In this document: positions 8,492 to 17,509 of the stretch, piece after piece | How positions within the stretch are numbered: the first letter of the stretch is position 1 | Layout of the letters: every line of letters begins with the position of its first letter | Origin: SB21 sp964415295 | GTDB lineage: Bacteria > CLD3 > SB21 | NCBI GenBank assembly: GCA_964415295.1 | Contig: CAYPYN010000003.1 | Coordinates: forward strand, 372,001-436,000 | Reading direction: 5' to 3' | DNA length: 64,000 nucleotides | Notes under the pieces: generated by a model | Database searches by the model: none | What the model was told of the DNA's origin: nothing | What the model saw: the letters and a program-made list of their open reading frames with translations, nothing else | Translations under genes and position numbers: made by a program

Positions 8492-9337
8492 TCATGCCTC
8501 GGCTTTCTTCGGGAGCACGCGGTCACCGGTAAAGTCCTTACGCGCCGGATCTTCCGGAGCAACGTGGTCCGTATTCACACCAAGTAACTTCTTAGCCAGA
8601 ACTAATAATGCGAAATGGGGAAGGGCCAGCATACGCGGGGCCCGAAACGGCTGCTGCAAAAGGCGGAATAGCCACTCAAGATGCATTCTGAGCATCCAGC
8701 GCGGAGGACGAGGGACGTTTCCTGTTACCGCGTCAAAACTCCCGCCGACGCCCATACAAACCGGAACAACGGAACTGTTTTCCCTTGCTTTACCGCGTAT
8801 CGCTTCGATCCAATTCTCCTGTATCAAAGCGCCCATCGCCACAAAGACAATGTCCGGTGACAGTCTTATGATGTCATTGAGGGTGTCCTGCTTCTCTTGG
8901 TCATCCTTAAAGTATCCGTTACGCAGACCGACGATATTCGCTCCGGGGTAATCGCGGCGAAAAATTTCTGCGGTTTGTCGTACGGTAGCTTCGTTGGCGC
9001 CGAGTAAATAGACCCGGCATTTATTTTCGGAGGCCATACGCATAAGATCGTACATCAGATCGCAACCCGGGATCGTGGGGTATTTCTTGCCGCTGAAAGT
9101 GCTCATGGCCCACGCAATACCGAACGCATCGGGATACAGGATATCCGCGCTGCGGATCCGATCGGCCAGATCGTTCTCTTTACGGGCGCGGCAGACTTTG
9201 ATCGGATTAAGCGCCATCAGATGGTAAGAACCCGTGCGGGCCGTAATCCATTGCCGGACGGTCTGCAGAATCTCTTGGCGCGTCAGTGTGCTGGTGTGAA
9301 AACCTAAAACGTTGATCGTCTTCTCTTTTTCAGTCAT
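8492..9337 (-). CDS. WecG/TagA/CpsF-family glycosyltransferase (GT26)
   Basis: This 281-residue protein contains family landmarks: LNPIKVCRARK near residue 44, DGFG-like YPDAFGIAWA, GCDLMYDL, and the C-terminal GVGGSFDAVTGNVPRPPRW segment. GT26 enzymes such as WecG and TagA add an N-acetylmannosamine-type sugar to undecaprenyl-pyrophosphoryl-GlcNAc. Directly followed by the WecA-type transferase, it probably makes the second sugar linkage of the repeat unit. It is cytoplasmic and membrane-associated in known examples. The exact donor cannot be told from the sequence. Confidence 0.93.
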   Translation of the reverse strand: MTEKEKTINVLGFHTSTLTRQEILQTVRQWITARTGSYHLMALNPIKVCRARKENDLADRIRSADILYPDAFGIAWAMSTFSGKKYPTIPGCDLMYDLMRMASENKCRVYLLGANEATVRQTAEIFRRDYPGANIVGLRNGYFKDDQEKQDTLNDIIRLSPDIVFVAMGALIQENWIEAIRGKARENSSVVPVCMGVGGSFDAVTGNVPRPPRWMLRMHLEWLFRLLQQPFRAPRMLALPHFALLVLAKKLLGVNTDHVAPEDPARKDFTGDRVLPKKAEA

Positions 9338-9351
9338 GATCTATTTCAAAA

Positions 9352-11076
9352 TCATCCTTTATTGGACCAGTCCACCTCTACGATAAAATTTCCTATCGCA
9401 AGGGCGTGTATTTTGCTCTGTTCAAAAGCCGTCAAGGCTTCATCGGGTGTCCGGACGATCGGCTCTTCGTGCATATTAAAACTCGTATTGACCAGGATTG
9501 AATGTCCGGTCAGTTTCTTGTATTCCTTCAGTATATGATAGTACGAACGGTTGATCGCTTCGGTCACGATCTGAGGGCGTGCCGTTTTATCTACGTGCGT
9601 GATAGCGGGCGCCGTTTCAGCGCACTTGGGAGTAACGCCGTACGTGATGGTCATGAATTCCGCCGCATAGTCATGGGAACGGTCATAATTAACCAGATAC
9701 TCATGCGCGTCCTCTTTCAGAACAACCGGGGCAAATGGCATAAACTCCGTTCGGTTCAGTTGTTCGTTCAGCCAGGCGTTCACGGTGCGGTCCTGGCAAT
9801 GGTAGAGGATCGAACGATTACCGAGCGCACGCGGACCGTATTCCATTTTGCCGTTGAAGCGCGCAACGATCTTTTTGTCGGCCAAAAGCTTTGCGACGGC
9901 GGCTTCGAGATTGGCCGGGCGCGTGTACGGAAATCCTTTGCTCTTTATAGCGTTTTCGATCTCCGCATCCGAATAATCCGTTCCCAAGTATACGTCGCTC
10001 ATACGATACGGTCGGTAAGCCGGTTGATCTTTGGCATATATTTCAAACGCCGCGCCGGCCGCCAGTCCGCCATCGCCCATATTTGGAAAAATGTAAACCT
10101 CCTCAACGTTGGTCTTATCCCATACGTCCTGGTTGAGTTTGACATTGGAGAAGACCCCTCCGCTCAGGGCGATACGTTTGGCGCCGGTTTTTTTGCAGGC
10201 ATCTACCGCATATTGGCTCACCATTTCTTCAAAATGCTTCTGAATGCCGGCCGCCACGTCTTCCCGTGAATACGGTTTCAACAGTTTTTCCAGGATGCGC
10301 AGTTCGGCCTGCAGCCATCCGCCTTTATTGACGAAACTGAATTTCCTTGAATCGTAGGAAATGCGTTTGGCAAAAATATCTTTGGTCGCATCGGGGTTGC
10401 CGAAAGCAGCCAGTCCGGTCACTTTGCCTTCATGGCGCAAAGCGATAAATCCCAGTATATGCGTCACGTAGCAATAATAGAAACCGGGGGAGTGATAGGC
10501 CGGGATGGAATTGATCAATTTCATTTTGCCCCCTTTGCAGTCGTATACGCGGGAGCACCAGCCGTCGCCGCTGGCATCAAGAGTCAGGGTCAAACATTCG
10601 TCCCAACCGGACGTGTAGTAGGCGCTTGTCGCATGGGACAGGTGATGGTCCACAAAATGCATAGGAGCCGATATACCGAATTGTTTCAGTTTTTCCTCGA
10701 TCTCCGATGTTCCGCGGAATATAGGACTCTCAAATACTTTGCGCGTGGCTTTGGTGCCGAGTTCCGTTCCCATCAACATGCCCGTGAGAGGCGTATTGCT
10801 CAGTTCGGCCACGAAGGTCCTGAAAAAACCGACCGATTCGTATCCGAACTCCAGGGGTTTGGCCCGCGTGGAACTCGTTCCGGCAATGGCGACCGCGTCG
10901 ATACGGCCGGGTTCAATATTCGCCATGCGTAGGCATTCCGGTATGGAAAGATCGGGGAACCCCCAGTACATTTTTTTTCTGTTAAGCCGCTCTTCATTTA
11001 TGGCCGTTACAAGTTTTCCGTCAACAACGATGGCCGCTCCGGCATCATGGCCGGTGCTCAGTCCGAGAATGGTCAT
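9352..11076 (-). CDS. Carbamoyltransferase, NodU/CmcH type (second copy)
   Basis: The 574-residue protein begins MTILGLSTGHDAGAAIV and has the HHLSHATSAYYTS metal-binding region, an ALSGGVFSNVKLNQ nucleotide-site segment and the C-terminal YGPRALGNRSIL and NTSFNMHEEPIV elements. It differs clearly from the copy at 3998-5818, so it is not a recent duplication and may use a different acceptor hydroxyl. The start at 11074-11076 overlaps the stop of the preceding alpha/alpha-barrel gene by 4 bases (ATGA), which decides it over longer in-frame options. It probably decorates the polysaccharide or its precursor. Confidence 0.94.
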   Translation of the reverse strand: MTILGLSTGHDAGAAIVVDGKLVTAINEERLNRKKMYWGFPDLSIPECLRMANIEPGRIDAVAIAGTSSTRAKPLEFGYESVGFFRTFVAELSNTPLTGMLMGTELGTKATRKVFESPIFRGTSEIEEKLKQFGISAPMHFVDHHLSHATSAYYTSGWDECLTLTLDASGDGWCSRVYDCKGGKMKLINSIPAYHSPGFYYCYVTHILGFIALRHEGKVTGLAAFGNPDATKDIFAKRISYDSRKFSFVNKGGWLQAELRILEKLLKPYSREDVAAGIQKHFEEMVSQYAVDACKKTGAKRIALSGGVFSNVKLNQDVWDKTNVEEVYIFPNMGDGGLAAGAAFEIYAKDQPAYRPYRMSDVYLGTDYSDAEIENAIKSKGFPYTRPANLEAAVAKLLADKKIVARFNGKMEYGPRALGNRSILYHCQDRTVNAWLNEQLNRTEFMPFAPVVLKEDAHEYLVNYDRSHDYAAEFMTITYGVTPKCAETAPAITHVDKTARPQIVTEAINRSYYHILKEYKKLTGHSILVNTSFNMHEEPIVRTPDEALTAFEQSKIHALAIGNFIVEVDWSNKG

Positions 11077-12245
11077 GCAACTCCTTGATTGATTTTTTGA
11101 TCCCGGTAACATAGCGCCAGTGCATGGTACATCCATGCTTGCGACCAGCGCATATATGGTATCCGATTGGTAAAGTATTTCCTTTTCTGAAAATAAAAAT
11201 ATCCCTTTTTGGACTGCATATTGGTGACGGCCCAACGTATCAGTTTGTCCCTCGTCTTGATCGCCTCGGGATGCCGGTTACTCAGTTTGGTCAAGGTCAC
11301 CAGCCCCTGCGCCGCGCTGTGAATGTCGATCGGGTAAACGCGGTCGTGATAATACTTGGGCGTGCCGTCCTCCAGAAAGAACCTCTTTATATAGAAATCA
11401 AATCCCGATCGCAGATGGTTCTCGTAGTCCTTGTTTCCCGTTCCATCCATGTAATGTTTCAGAGATTCCAGAACAAACCCTGTATGGAAACTGTCCACCC
11501 AGCTTTGAATATCGGTTTCAGCATAATACCAGGAACCGTCGCTGTTCTGGTACTTCATGACATAAGCCACAGAACGGCCGGCATGATCCTCCAAAAGCCC
11601 TTCGCCGGTAAACGAAAAAACCCGCGCCAAAAGCCCCGCTCCGAGAATATTGGCGTTATGGACCTTCAGCTGGTCGATCGGAGTATAACTGAAACAGATC
11701 CGATCATCTTCCTTCGACTGGAAAAGATCTTTCAGAATAAATTCACATGCGCTTCGTGCCGTCCTGAGATATTCTTCGTTGCCGCTGACCTCGTAAGCAT
11801 CAAGAAAAGCATGACCGACATACGACGTATTGACGATGGTCGGCGTGTATTTGGGAACGAAGAACACCCGGCTTTGCCAGTCAAAATTGTATCCCCAGCA
11901 ATGACCCGAATAGCCTTTGCTGGACATTTGAGACAATAAATTAGTCAAAAAGTTCAGTTTTTTCAAATACTTTTTGTCCTCGGTTGCCCTGTAGAGATTA
12001 GCCGCGGCGGACAGAAAAAGACCAAGTCCCTTGGGATTGTATCCTTTTGGGACGAACAGGATCGGCCGTAAATTGACCGGCAGGATCTTCAGAGCCTGAA
12101 TAAAAGCTATCCGGATGTTTTTGTTGCGGAGCGACAATGCGGAAAGGACAGGGGAATTCAACGCGTCGTAGCAGTCGTAGCCTTTGTATTCTTCTTTCTC
12201 AATATAGTTTTCTAAAGAACGGAGAGAGTCCGCAAGTTCATGCAT
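11073..12245 (-). CDS. Alpha/alpha-toroid protein of a polysaccharide cluster
   Basis: This 390-residue protein has no signal peptide and consists of repeated helical hairpins with aromatic, Gly- and Asn-rich loops (for example SGHCWGYNFDWQ near residue 111 and DGSWYYAE near residue 236). That pattern is typical of six-hairpin glycosidase or terpenoid-cyclase-like toroids. Homologues occur in exopolysaccharide loci beside bi-domain oxidoreductases, sometimes under an implausible aminolevulinate dehydratase name. The catalytic role is unknown; a cytoplasmic sugar epimerase or lyase-like activity is possible. It overlaps the next carbamoyltransferase by 4 bases and the upstream acetyltransferase by 8 bases, indicating strict co-translation. 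Confidence 0.6.
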   Translation of the reverse strand: MHELADSLRSLENYIEKEEYKGYDCYDALNSPVLSALSLRNKNIRIAFIQALKILPVNLRPILFVPKGYNPKGLGLFLSAAANLYRATEDKKYLKKLNFLTNLLSQMSSKGYSGHCWGYNFDWQSRVFFVPKYTPTIVNTSYVGHAFLDAYEVSGNEEYLRTARSACEFILKDLFQSKEDDRICFSYTPIDQLKVHNANILGAGLLARVFSFTGEGLLEDHAGRSVAYVMKYQNSDGSWYYAETDIQSWVDSFHTGFVLESLKHYMDGTGNKDYENHLRSGFDFYIKRFFLEDGTPKYYHDRVYPIDIHSAAQGLVTLTKLSNRHPEAIKTRDKLIRWAVTNMQSKKGYFYFQKRKYFTNRIPYMRWSQAWMYHALALCYRDQKINQGVA

Positions 12246-12906
12246 GATCTACCTGGACTGGCTTCTTAATGATTCGATCAGCGGGTACTCCAACAGCAAT
12301 AGAATTGGCTTCCAATGACTTCAACAAAACCGCGTTAGCGCCCACCTCTGAATTATCTCCAATCTCAATATTACCCATAATTTTGGCGCCGGACCAAAGT
12401 TTGACATTATTGCCTATTTGTGGAGCGCCGCTGCCGGTGGTTACTCCCTGGCAAACCAGGCAATTCTGCCCCAGTTTGGTGTTCTTTCCGATAACAACAC
12501 CGGAACCGTGATAGATCTGCAGGCCTCGTCCGATTTCTGCATATGGCGACAGATCGATCATGGTCAAAAACTTAGAAAGCCGGTGAATCCCGTCGGCCAT
12601 CAAACGAAATCCCCGTACGTGGAAGAAACGGGAAACACGGTAAAGGAACAGGGCCTGTGTGCCGTTATCGCCAAGCATGGTTTTGAAATAGAACCGCATG
12701 AATTTTACAGATTTGGTGCGAAACCGTTTTAAATTCTTTTGGGCATCAAACAAGTAGCGAAGATCGTATTTGAAATCAAACTCAAACCAATCCGTGGAAA
12801 CGAAAAAATAAAGAGCGATCAGGAATACGAAAAAAACTATGGTCAATAGTATAGGTGGCAGCAGATAGATCAGCAAAAGATCGCCGATTCCAACATGTAT
12901 TTCCAT
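12238..12906 (-). CDS. Serine acetyltransferase-like hexapeptide-repeat acyltransferase
   Basis: The 222-residue protein starts with a hydrophobic segment (residues 8-34). A CysE-like helical region follows, then a left-handed beta helix built of hexapeptide repeats from about residue 135 on, with YHGSGVVIGKNTKLG and GAPQIGNNVKLWSGAKIMG. Left-handed beta-helix enzymes of this type acetylate serine or sugar hydroxyls. The membrane-like N-terminus and the polysaccharide setting favour a sugar or lipid-linked substrate over cysteine synthesis. It is downstream of the fused dehydrogenase by 5 bases. Confidence 0.82.
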   Translation of the reverse strand: MEIHVGIGDLLLIYLLPPILLTIVFFVFLIALYFFVSTDWFEFDFKYDLRYLFDAQKNLKRFRTKSVKFMRFYFKTMLGDNGTQALFLYRVSRFFHVRGFRLMADGIHRLSKFLTMIDLSPYAEIGRGLQIYHGSGVVIGKNTKLGQNCLVCQGVTTGSGAPQIGNNVKLWSGAKIMGNIEIGDNSEVGANAVLLKSLEANSIAVGVPADRIIKKPVQVDHA

Positions 12907-12911
12907 GGTGT

Positions 12912-15152
12912 TTAGTTGTTTTTCAGAATACTTTCCGTGTGAATTTGCGACAAGCCGTGCAAAAACTCTTGTCTGTCATCCAGACGAATGTCCACAGGTC
13001 CTCCCGAAGACAGTGATTCATGGATCTTAAGGGTAGCAATAGTCGCATCGATGGATTCCTGCAATGAGATAGGGGAGTCTTTGCCATTCATCACACAATC
13101 CACAAATGCTTTGAGAGCGTTCTTATATCCTTTATCCTGACTTGAGCCGCCGAACGTGCGGGACTTCCCGTTTCTCGTGAAAGTGACCTTTCGAAAGTCC
13201 TCGATAACCGCTACGGAGTTCTCATTGAAAATCTCAATCCTTTCTTTAGGGAATGACTTGTCTCCCACAGCGGTATAAATAATGGTCGCGATGGATCCGT
13301 CGCGATATTTGAACGTGATAATGGCATTGTCCTTACTCATCATATCGTCTCGGGTTGTCGAAATGACTTCGGCGTATACCTTGACGGGTGTGGAGCCAAT
13401 GAGGTGACTGAGGAGATCCGTGAAATGGCATACTTCTCCGATGATGCGGCCTCCGCCTTCCACAGGATCCTGTATCCAATGTTCTTTGGGAATGAAGCCC
13501 GCGTTGATTCGATATATGACTACGCTGGGTTGGATTTTCTTGGACAAGAATTTCTTGGTTTCAACCACCGTTGGAGCAAATCTCCGGTTGAATCCAACCA
13601 TGACCCGGGCGGTACCACTTCCCGCAGTCTGAATAATCTCCTGCAACTGTTCGTAATTGAGAGCCAGAGGCTTTTCAACAAATACGGCTTTCCCTTGTTT
13701 CATGCCTTCGATCACATACGGTGCATGCAAATGATGCCTTGTGGCGACAAAGACGGCATCGATTTCCTTATGACTAATGATCTCATCGCTGTTGGTAGTT
13801 GCAGAAACAAACTTGAACTTCTTGGCGGCATTTACGGAGGTGAGCCCGCGGGAAGTGGATACCATGGATAGAAGGACTCTTTTGTCCTTTCGTAAGGTCG
13901 GTAATAGATAATTTTGCGCAAAATTACCGGCGCCGATAAAACCTATTCTAACTTGAGGCAGGGTAGATCCGGAATAAGGAATTGCCGTTACATTAAATTG
14001 TTTGGATGTTTCAACATCTTTGCGATGTTCGTATTCTAAAAGTATCCCAATAAAAGGTTCTTTGACTTTCAATTTTCCTGTAATGAGCTGATAGGCTTTT
14101 TCGGCCTCGTCAATTTTGAAACGGTGTGTCGTGATCCTTTGCAGGTCGATTTTTTTATCGGCGACAAGCTGTAAAAAGGATTGCATGTTGCGATTCTCTG
14201 TCCAGCGCACGTAACCGTAAGGGTAATCGAGACCTTTCTCTTCGTAGGACGCATCATAGCGGCCAGGACCGTAGGAACGTGAGAAACGAATATCGATTTC
14301 TTTTTCGTAAAATGGACTGCGCGGCACGTCGGCCGGAACGGCACCGACGATCACCATGGCACCCTTATTACGGGTGATATCGCCTGCAAGTACGACCGGC
14401 TCATTGGATTTGCTTGAGGCGGTTATGATTGTACAGTCCACACCGTAACCGTCTGTCAATTTTTCCACTATTGGCAAATAATTACCCATGCTCAGCAACG
14501 CATGATCTGCGCCAAGTTCAGTGGCCAATGAGCAGGCGGCCGGGCTGATATCAAATCCCACGACCTTGCAACCGGACGCTTTGAGAATCTGAACGGTGAT
14601 CAAACCAATCAATCCGAGGCCTATCACGGCGACCTTTTCGCCTACGACAGGCTGGGCCTGACGAACACCCTGCATGGCGATTGCTCCCAGTGTAGCGAAC
14701 GCAGCATCGTCAAGACCGACACCATTGGGGACTTTCACGGCAAGATTACGTGGAACAAAAATCGTCTCGGCATGTGACGCATAACCTTGTCCAGCACAGG
14801 CCACATGGTCTCCGACAGCAAATTCATCTACATCGTCGGCGACAGCAACCACAATTCCTGCCGAGCTATATCCCATCGGGACAAGGGTGTCGAGCTTATT
14901 CTTTACCAATCGGAAAGTACTTAGTAACCCTTCTCGTTTGGCCACGGTCAGAACCTTTTTGACCAGGTCCGGTCGGCTTTGGGCTTTGCCGATCAATGAC
15001 TTTTGAGCCGTTTCGACGGTTGTTTTTTCCGTTCCTGAGCTGATTAGTGAATACACGTTACGGACCAATATACCGCCCGGCAAAAGTGCCGGCTCGGGTA
15101 CAACGTCTACTTTGAGTTCACCGCTTTTGTAATTCTGAATGACTTGAAGCAA
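12912..15152 (-). CDS. Bi-domain dehydrogenase: zinc-type MDR alcohol dehydrogenase fused to Gfo/Idh/MocA oxidoreductase
   Basis: This 746-residue protein is a natural fusion. Residues 1-380 form a medium-chain dehydrogenase with Rossmann motif GLGLIG at 178-183. Residues about 400-740 form a Gfo/Idh/MocA oxidoreductase with GFIGAGNFAQ at 404-413 and the catalytic EKP motif near 498. Two NAD(P)-linked redox domains in one chain are typical of exopolysaccharide loci and probably act in sequence on one nucleotide sugar or intermediate. The start is a TTG at 15150-15152, six bases after GGAG, and overlaps the end of the upstream methyltransferase by 35 bases. Confidence 0.9.
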   Translation of the reverse strand: MLQVIQNYKSGELKVDVVPEPALLPGGILVRNVYSLISSGTEKTTVETAQKSLIGKAQSRPDLVKKVLTVAKREGLLSTFRLVKNKLDTLVPMGYSSAGIVVAVADDVDEFAVGDHVACAGQGYASHAETIFVPRNLAVKVPNGVGLDDAAFATLGAIAMQGVRQAQPVVGEKVAVIGLGLIGLITVQILKASGCKVVGFDISPAACSLATELGADHALLSMGNYLPIVEKLTDGYGVDCTIITASSKSNEPVVLAGDITRNKGAMVIVGAVPADVPRSPFYEKEIDIRFSRSYGPGRYDASYEEKGLDYPYGYVRWTENRNMQSFLQLVADKKIDLQRITTHRFKIDEAEKAYQLITGKLKVKEPFIGILLEYEHRKDVETSKQFNVTAIPYSGSTLPQVRIGFIGAGNFAQNYLLPTLRKDKRVLLSMVSTSRGLTSVNAAKKFKFVSATTNSDEIISHKEIDAVFVATRHHLHAPYVIEGMKQGKAVFVEKPLALNYEQLQEIIQTAGSGTARVMVGFNRRFAPTVVETKKFLSKKIQPSVVIYRINAGFIPKEHWIQDPVEGGGRIIGEVCHFTDLLSHLIGSTPVKVYAEVISTTRDDMMSKDNAIITFKYRDGSIATIIYTAVGDKSFPKERIEIFNENSVAVIEDFRKVTFTRNGKSRTFGGSSQDKGYKNALKAFVDCVMNGKDSPISLQESIDATIATLKIHESLSSGGPVDIRLDDRQEFLHGLSQIHTESILKNN

Positions 15153-15876
15153 AGGACGCTCCGTTCTTTTGAAGTTTTACAAAATAAATCATGCCGAACC
15201 AATTCTTACGTGCCGCTTTCTTAATGAAAGCGAAGCGCGAAAATGGGGCCGCATAGTATTCTTCATTGACCACGTGCAGGCCGGATTCACGACACATTTC
15301 TACAAATTCTAATGGGCGGTACTGGTGTTTCTGAAATTCAAGATAGCCGGGTTTGACCGGAAGGAAAAAGGAAGCAACGCGCTTGATTCTGAACCAGAGC
15401 ATTTCCGCTTTTCGCATCCAGCTGCTTCGGTTGGGTACAGATACCAATACGATGCCGCCGGGCTTCAGGAGCCTTCCGATTTCTTTAATTACATCACGAT
15501 CCGCGTCAATCCACTCGATCACGCTGATACAGGTGATAACGTCAAAATATCCGTCATCGTAGCTTAGTCGTGCCGCATTGCCGGTATTCAATTCGGCCCT
15601 GCAACCAAGAGAATCCAGGAAAATACGTGCTTGCCCAATCATCTCTTCTGATATGTCGACGCCGTAAACACGGGCGCCTTGCTTGCAGTAATAGGCACTG
15701 ATCATGCCGCTTCCGCATCCGATATCCAGAACTCTGGCGTCCTTAAGTTCTATGTCGGCGGATGCGCCGATCACTTTTTCCATTCGCTCGGTAAATAAGG
15801 CGCTCTTCTTATAGTTATCGTTCCATGCGGAAGCCAGAGAATCGAAATAATCTTTTATTTGCGAAGAATCGGGCAA
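15118..15876 (-). CDS. Class I SAM-dependent methyltransferase
   Basis: The 252-residue protein carries the SAM-binding motif VLDIGCGSG, followed by the acidic VYGVDIS at the end of strand 2, and the post-motif region LLKPGGIVLVSVP. The overall layout is UbiG/UbiE-like. The substrate is probably a sugar or lipid intermediate. I take TTG at 15874-15876 as start because GAGGA lies 5 bases before it and it begins just after the stop of the DUF5989 gene. A longer form from TTG at 15928-15930 would overlap that gene by 47 bases. Confidence 0.85.
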   Translation of the reverse strand: MPDSSQIKDYFDSLASAWNDNYKKSALFTERMEKVIGASADIELKDARVLDIGCGSGMISAYYCKQGARVYGVDISEEMIGQARIFLDSLGCRAELNTGNAARLSYDDGYFDVITCISVIEWIDADRDVIKEIGRLLKPGGIVLVSVPNRSSWMRKAEMLWFRIKRVASFFLPVKPGYLEFQKHQYRPLEFVEMCRESGLHVVNEEYYAAPFSRFAFIKKAARKNWFGMIYFVKLQKNGASFASSHSELQKR

Positions 15877-15883
15877 GGTATCC

Positions 15884-16051
15884 TCAGAATAACGTATAAA
15901 TGAATGGTGCGAGACCCGAACCCTGCGCAAAGACCAGAAGCAAACCGAAAAGTACTAGCACGATGACCATAGGGATCATCCACCACAGTTTTTTCATCCA
16001 GAGGAACCGGATGAGTTCTCCCAAAATTCCTAATTTGCTCGAAAGGCCCAT
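15884..16051 (-). CDS. DUF5989-family small membrane protein
   Basis: This 55-residue frame (ATG at 16049-16051, TGA at 15884-15886) encodes an amphipathic N-terminus with GELIRFLW, a KKLWWMIPM turn, one long aliphatic membrane segment and an AQGSGLAPFIYTLF tail. The GELxxFLWxxKKWWxxPM pattern and the tail match the DUF5989 family, whose genes are often found beside SxtJ-like proteins and NodU/CmcH carbamoyltransferases. An AAAGGAG ribosome-binding site precedes the start by 5 bases (read on the minus strand), and the stop is followed at once by the methyltransferase GAGGA signal. Here it lies 10 kb from the SxtJ-like gene but within the same cluster. Function is unknown. Confidence 0.85.
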   Translation of the reverse strand: MGLSSKLGILGELIRFLWMKKLWWMIPMVIVLVLFGLLLVFAQGSGLAPFIYTLF

Positions 16052-16071
16052 TTAAACTCCTTTGGTTATGC

Positions 16072-16800
16072 TTAAGGTTTCATAGCTTCAACATGCAAGC
16101 CGCCGCGACGGTCCAGGATTTCAACATCGGGCAATTGTCCCTTCTTATAATCCATCTCCGTCACATTCACAAAGCCGGCTTCGGTAAGCACTTTCTTCAT
16201 TTCATCAAAGTTGTACATCCACCGGTGGTTGCTATATACGCTCAAATAGCCGCTCTTGGACTGCGTAACATACCTTTCGATCGGCACAATATCCCCCGTA
16301 TCGTATCTGTCGAGGGCCTTTCTTATCTTCTCAACCTCTTCATGTAAAGAAGGGACGCAAACCCTGAGCAATCCGCCGGGCTTCATTATACGTTGGCATT
16401 CACGGAGTGTGGAAACGCAGTTTTCCCTCGTGAGGTGCTCCAAGAAATGCGATGTGTAAATATTGGGGACGGTCGCATCAGCAAATGGAAGACCGTATTT
16501 CAGATCAAAGTGTATGATGTCAGCGCTCTTTATTTTATCAATGAATGTATTTACATCAACGTTCTGAGCGGTATTTTGGAAGCGATAGATCAATCTAATA
16601 AGAAAAGAAGGTAGATGTTTGACAACAACCGAAATGCCGCCGTCGATGCCCAGCCAATGAGGAGGATTGTCTAAACCGCATCCAAGATTCAATCCTCTAT
16701 ATGAATCTTCAAATTTGAAAATCTTATTTTTCCTGATTTTCAGGAGAAGCGGATTTAGGAACTCCCAAGCTGTCCATTTGACAAAATCACTAAGCTGCAT
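16072..16800 (-). CDS. SAM-dependent methyltransferase-like protein
   Basis: The 242-residue protein has GLNLGCGLDNPPHW near residue 35 as a SAM-binding loop, followed by GIDGG and a later HFLEHLTRENC segment. This layout belongs to a methyltransferase family common in polysaccharide loci, in which short conserved CG and EHL motifs replace the usual longer GxGxG. The remaining part, with MKPGGLLRVCVPS, fits strand 5. It follows the GT2 gene by one base. The acceptor is unknown. Confidence 0.8.
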   Translation of the reverse strand: MQLSDFVKWTAWEFLNPLLLKIRKNKIFKFEDSYRGLNLGCGLDNPPHWLGIDGGISVVVKHLPSFLIRLIYRFQNTAQNVDVNTFIDKIKSADIIHFDLKYGLPFADATVPNIYTSHFLEHLTRENCVSTLRECQRIMKPGGLLRVCVPSLHEEVEKIRKALDRYDTGDIVPIERYVTQSKSGYLSVYSNHRWMYNFDEMKKVLTEAGFVNVTEMDYKKGQLPDVEILDRRGGLHVEAMKP

Positions 16801-16801
16801 G

Positions 16802-17509
16802 TTATCTTAACAGATTATATTTCAGTATACACCAAATAGCCGAGATTCCGTCCTTCCAGTTTATCTTTTTTCCCTCTTGATATGTTCTTCCGTAGTAAGA
16901 GATACCCACTTCGTAAATGCGGATATTCGGGATCTTTGCGATCTTGGCCGTGACCTCCGGTTCAAATCCGAACCTGTTTTGTTCCAAGTGAATGGGTTGG
17001 ATGACCTCTTTCCTGAACATCTTGTAACAGGTTTCCATATCCGTCAGGTTCAGGTTGGAAAACATATTGGACAAGGTGGTAAGAAACTGATTTCCCTTAT
17101 AATGCCAGAAGTAAAGAACACGGTGCGCGTCGCTGCCGCTGAAACGGGAACCGTACACAACATCGGCTTTTCCTTCCAGTATTGGAGCAAGTAACTTGGA
17201 ATATTCGGTAGGATCGTATTCAAGATCGGCGTCCTGCACTACCATGAAATCTCCGGTCATATGCCGGATCCCTGTTCTAATGGCCGCTCCTTTGCCTTGG
17301 TTGACATCATGGTATAGAACCTTGTCAACCAGGTGTTCGAGTTTTCCAAGCATAGTACGCGTATTGTCCTTGGAACAATCATCGACCACAATGATTTCCT
17401 TCAGGATCGTCTGATCTCGCCATGTCACCCTGGCTTCTCGTACGGCCTGTAGAATGTGTTCTATCGTTTTTTCCTCATTGTAAACAGGAATGATAACGGA
17501 TAACTTCAA
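16802..17509 (-). CDS. GT2 glycosyltransferase, dolichyl-phosphate-mannose-synthase-like
   Basis: The 235-residue protein begins MKLSVIIPVYNEEKTI and contains the GT-A hallmarks: IIVVDDCSKDNT near residue 38, the DxD-like QDADLEYDP, and the acceptor region with YGSRFSG. The lack of C-terminal membrane segments matches soluble DPM1-like enzymes that charge a polyprenyl phosphate with a sugar. The start TTG at 17507-17509 overlaps the stop of the upstream GT4 gene in a TTGA arrangement and gives the canonical family N-terminus. A longer form from TTG at 17542 is possible but adds an atypical leader. Confidence 0.9.
   Translation of the reverse strand: MKLSVIIPVYNEEKTIEHILQAVREARVTWRDQTILKEIIVVDDCSKDNTRTMLGKLEHLVDKVLYHDVNQGKGAAIRTGIRHMTGDFMVVQDADLEYDPTEYSKLLAPILEGKADVVYGSRFSGSDAHRVLYFWHYKGNQFLTTLSNMFSNLNLTDMETCYKMFRKEVIQPIHLEQNRFGFEPEVTAKIAKIPNIRIYEVGISYYGRTYQEGKKINWKDGISAIWCILKYNLLR

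Noticed and set aside
9502..10269. Open frame of 255 codons on the plus strand
   Set aside because: Antisense to the second carbamoyltransferase, whose motifs are intact through this region.
11124..11939. Open frame of 271 codons on the plus strand
   Set aside because: Antisense to the alpha/alpha-toroid gene; no ribosome-binding site or recognisable fold.
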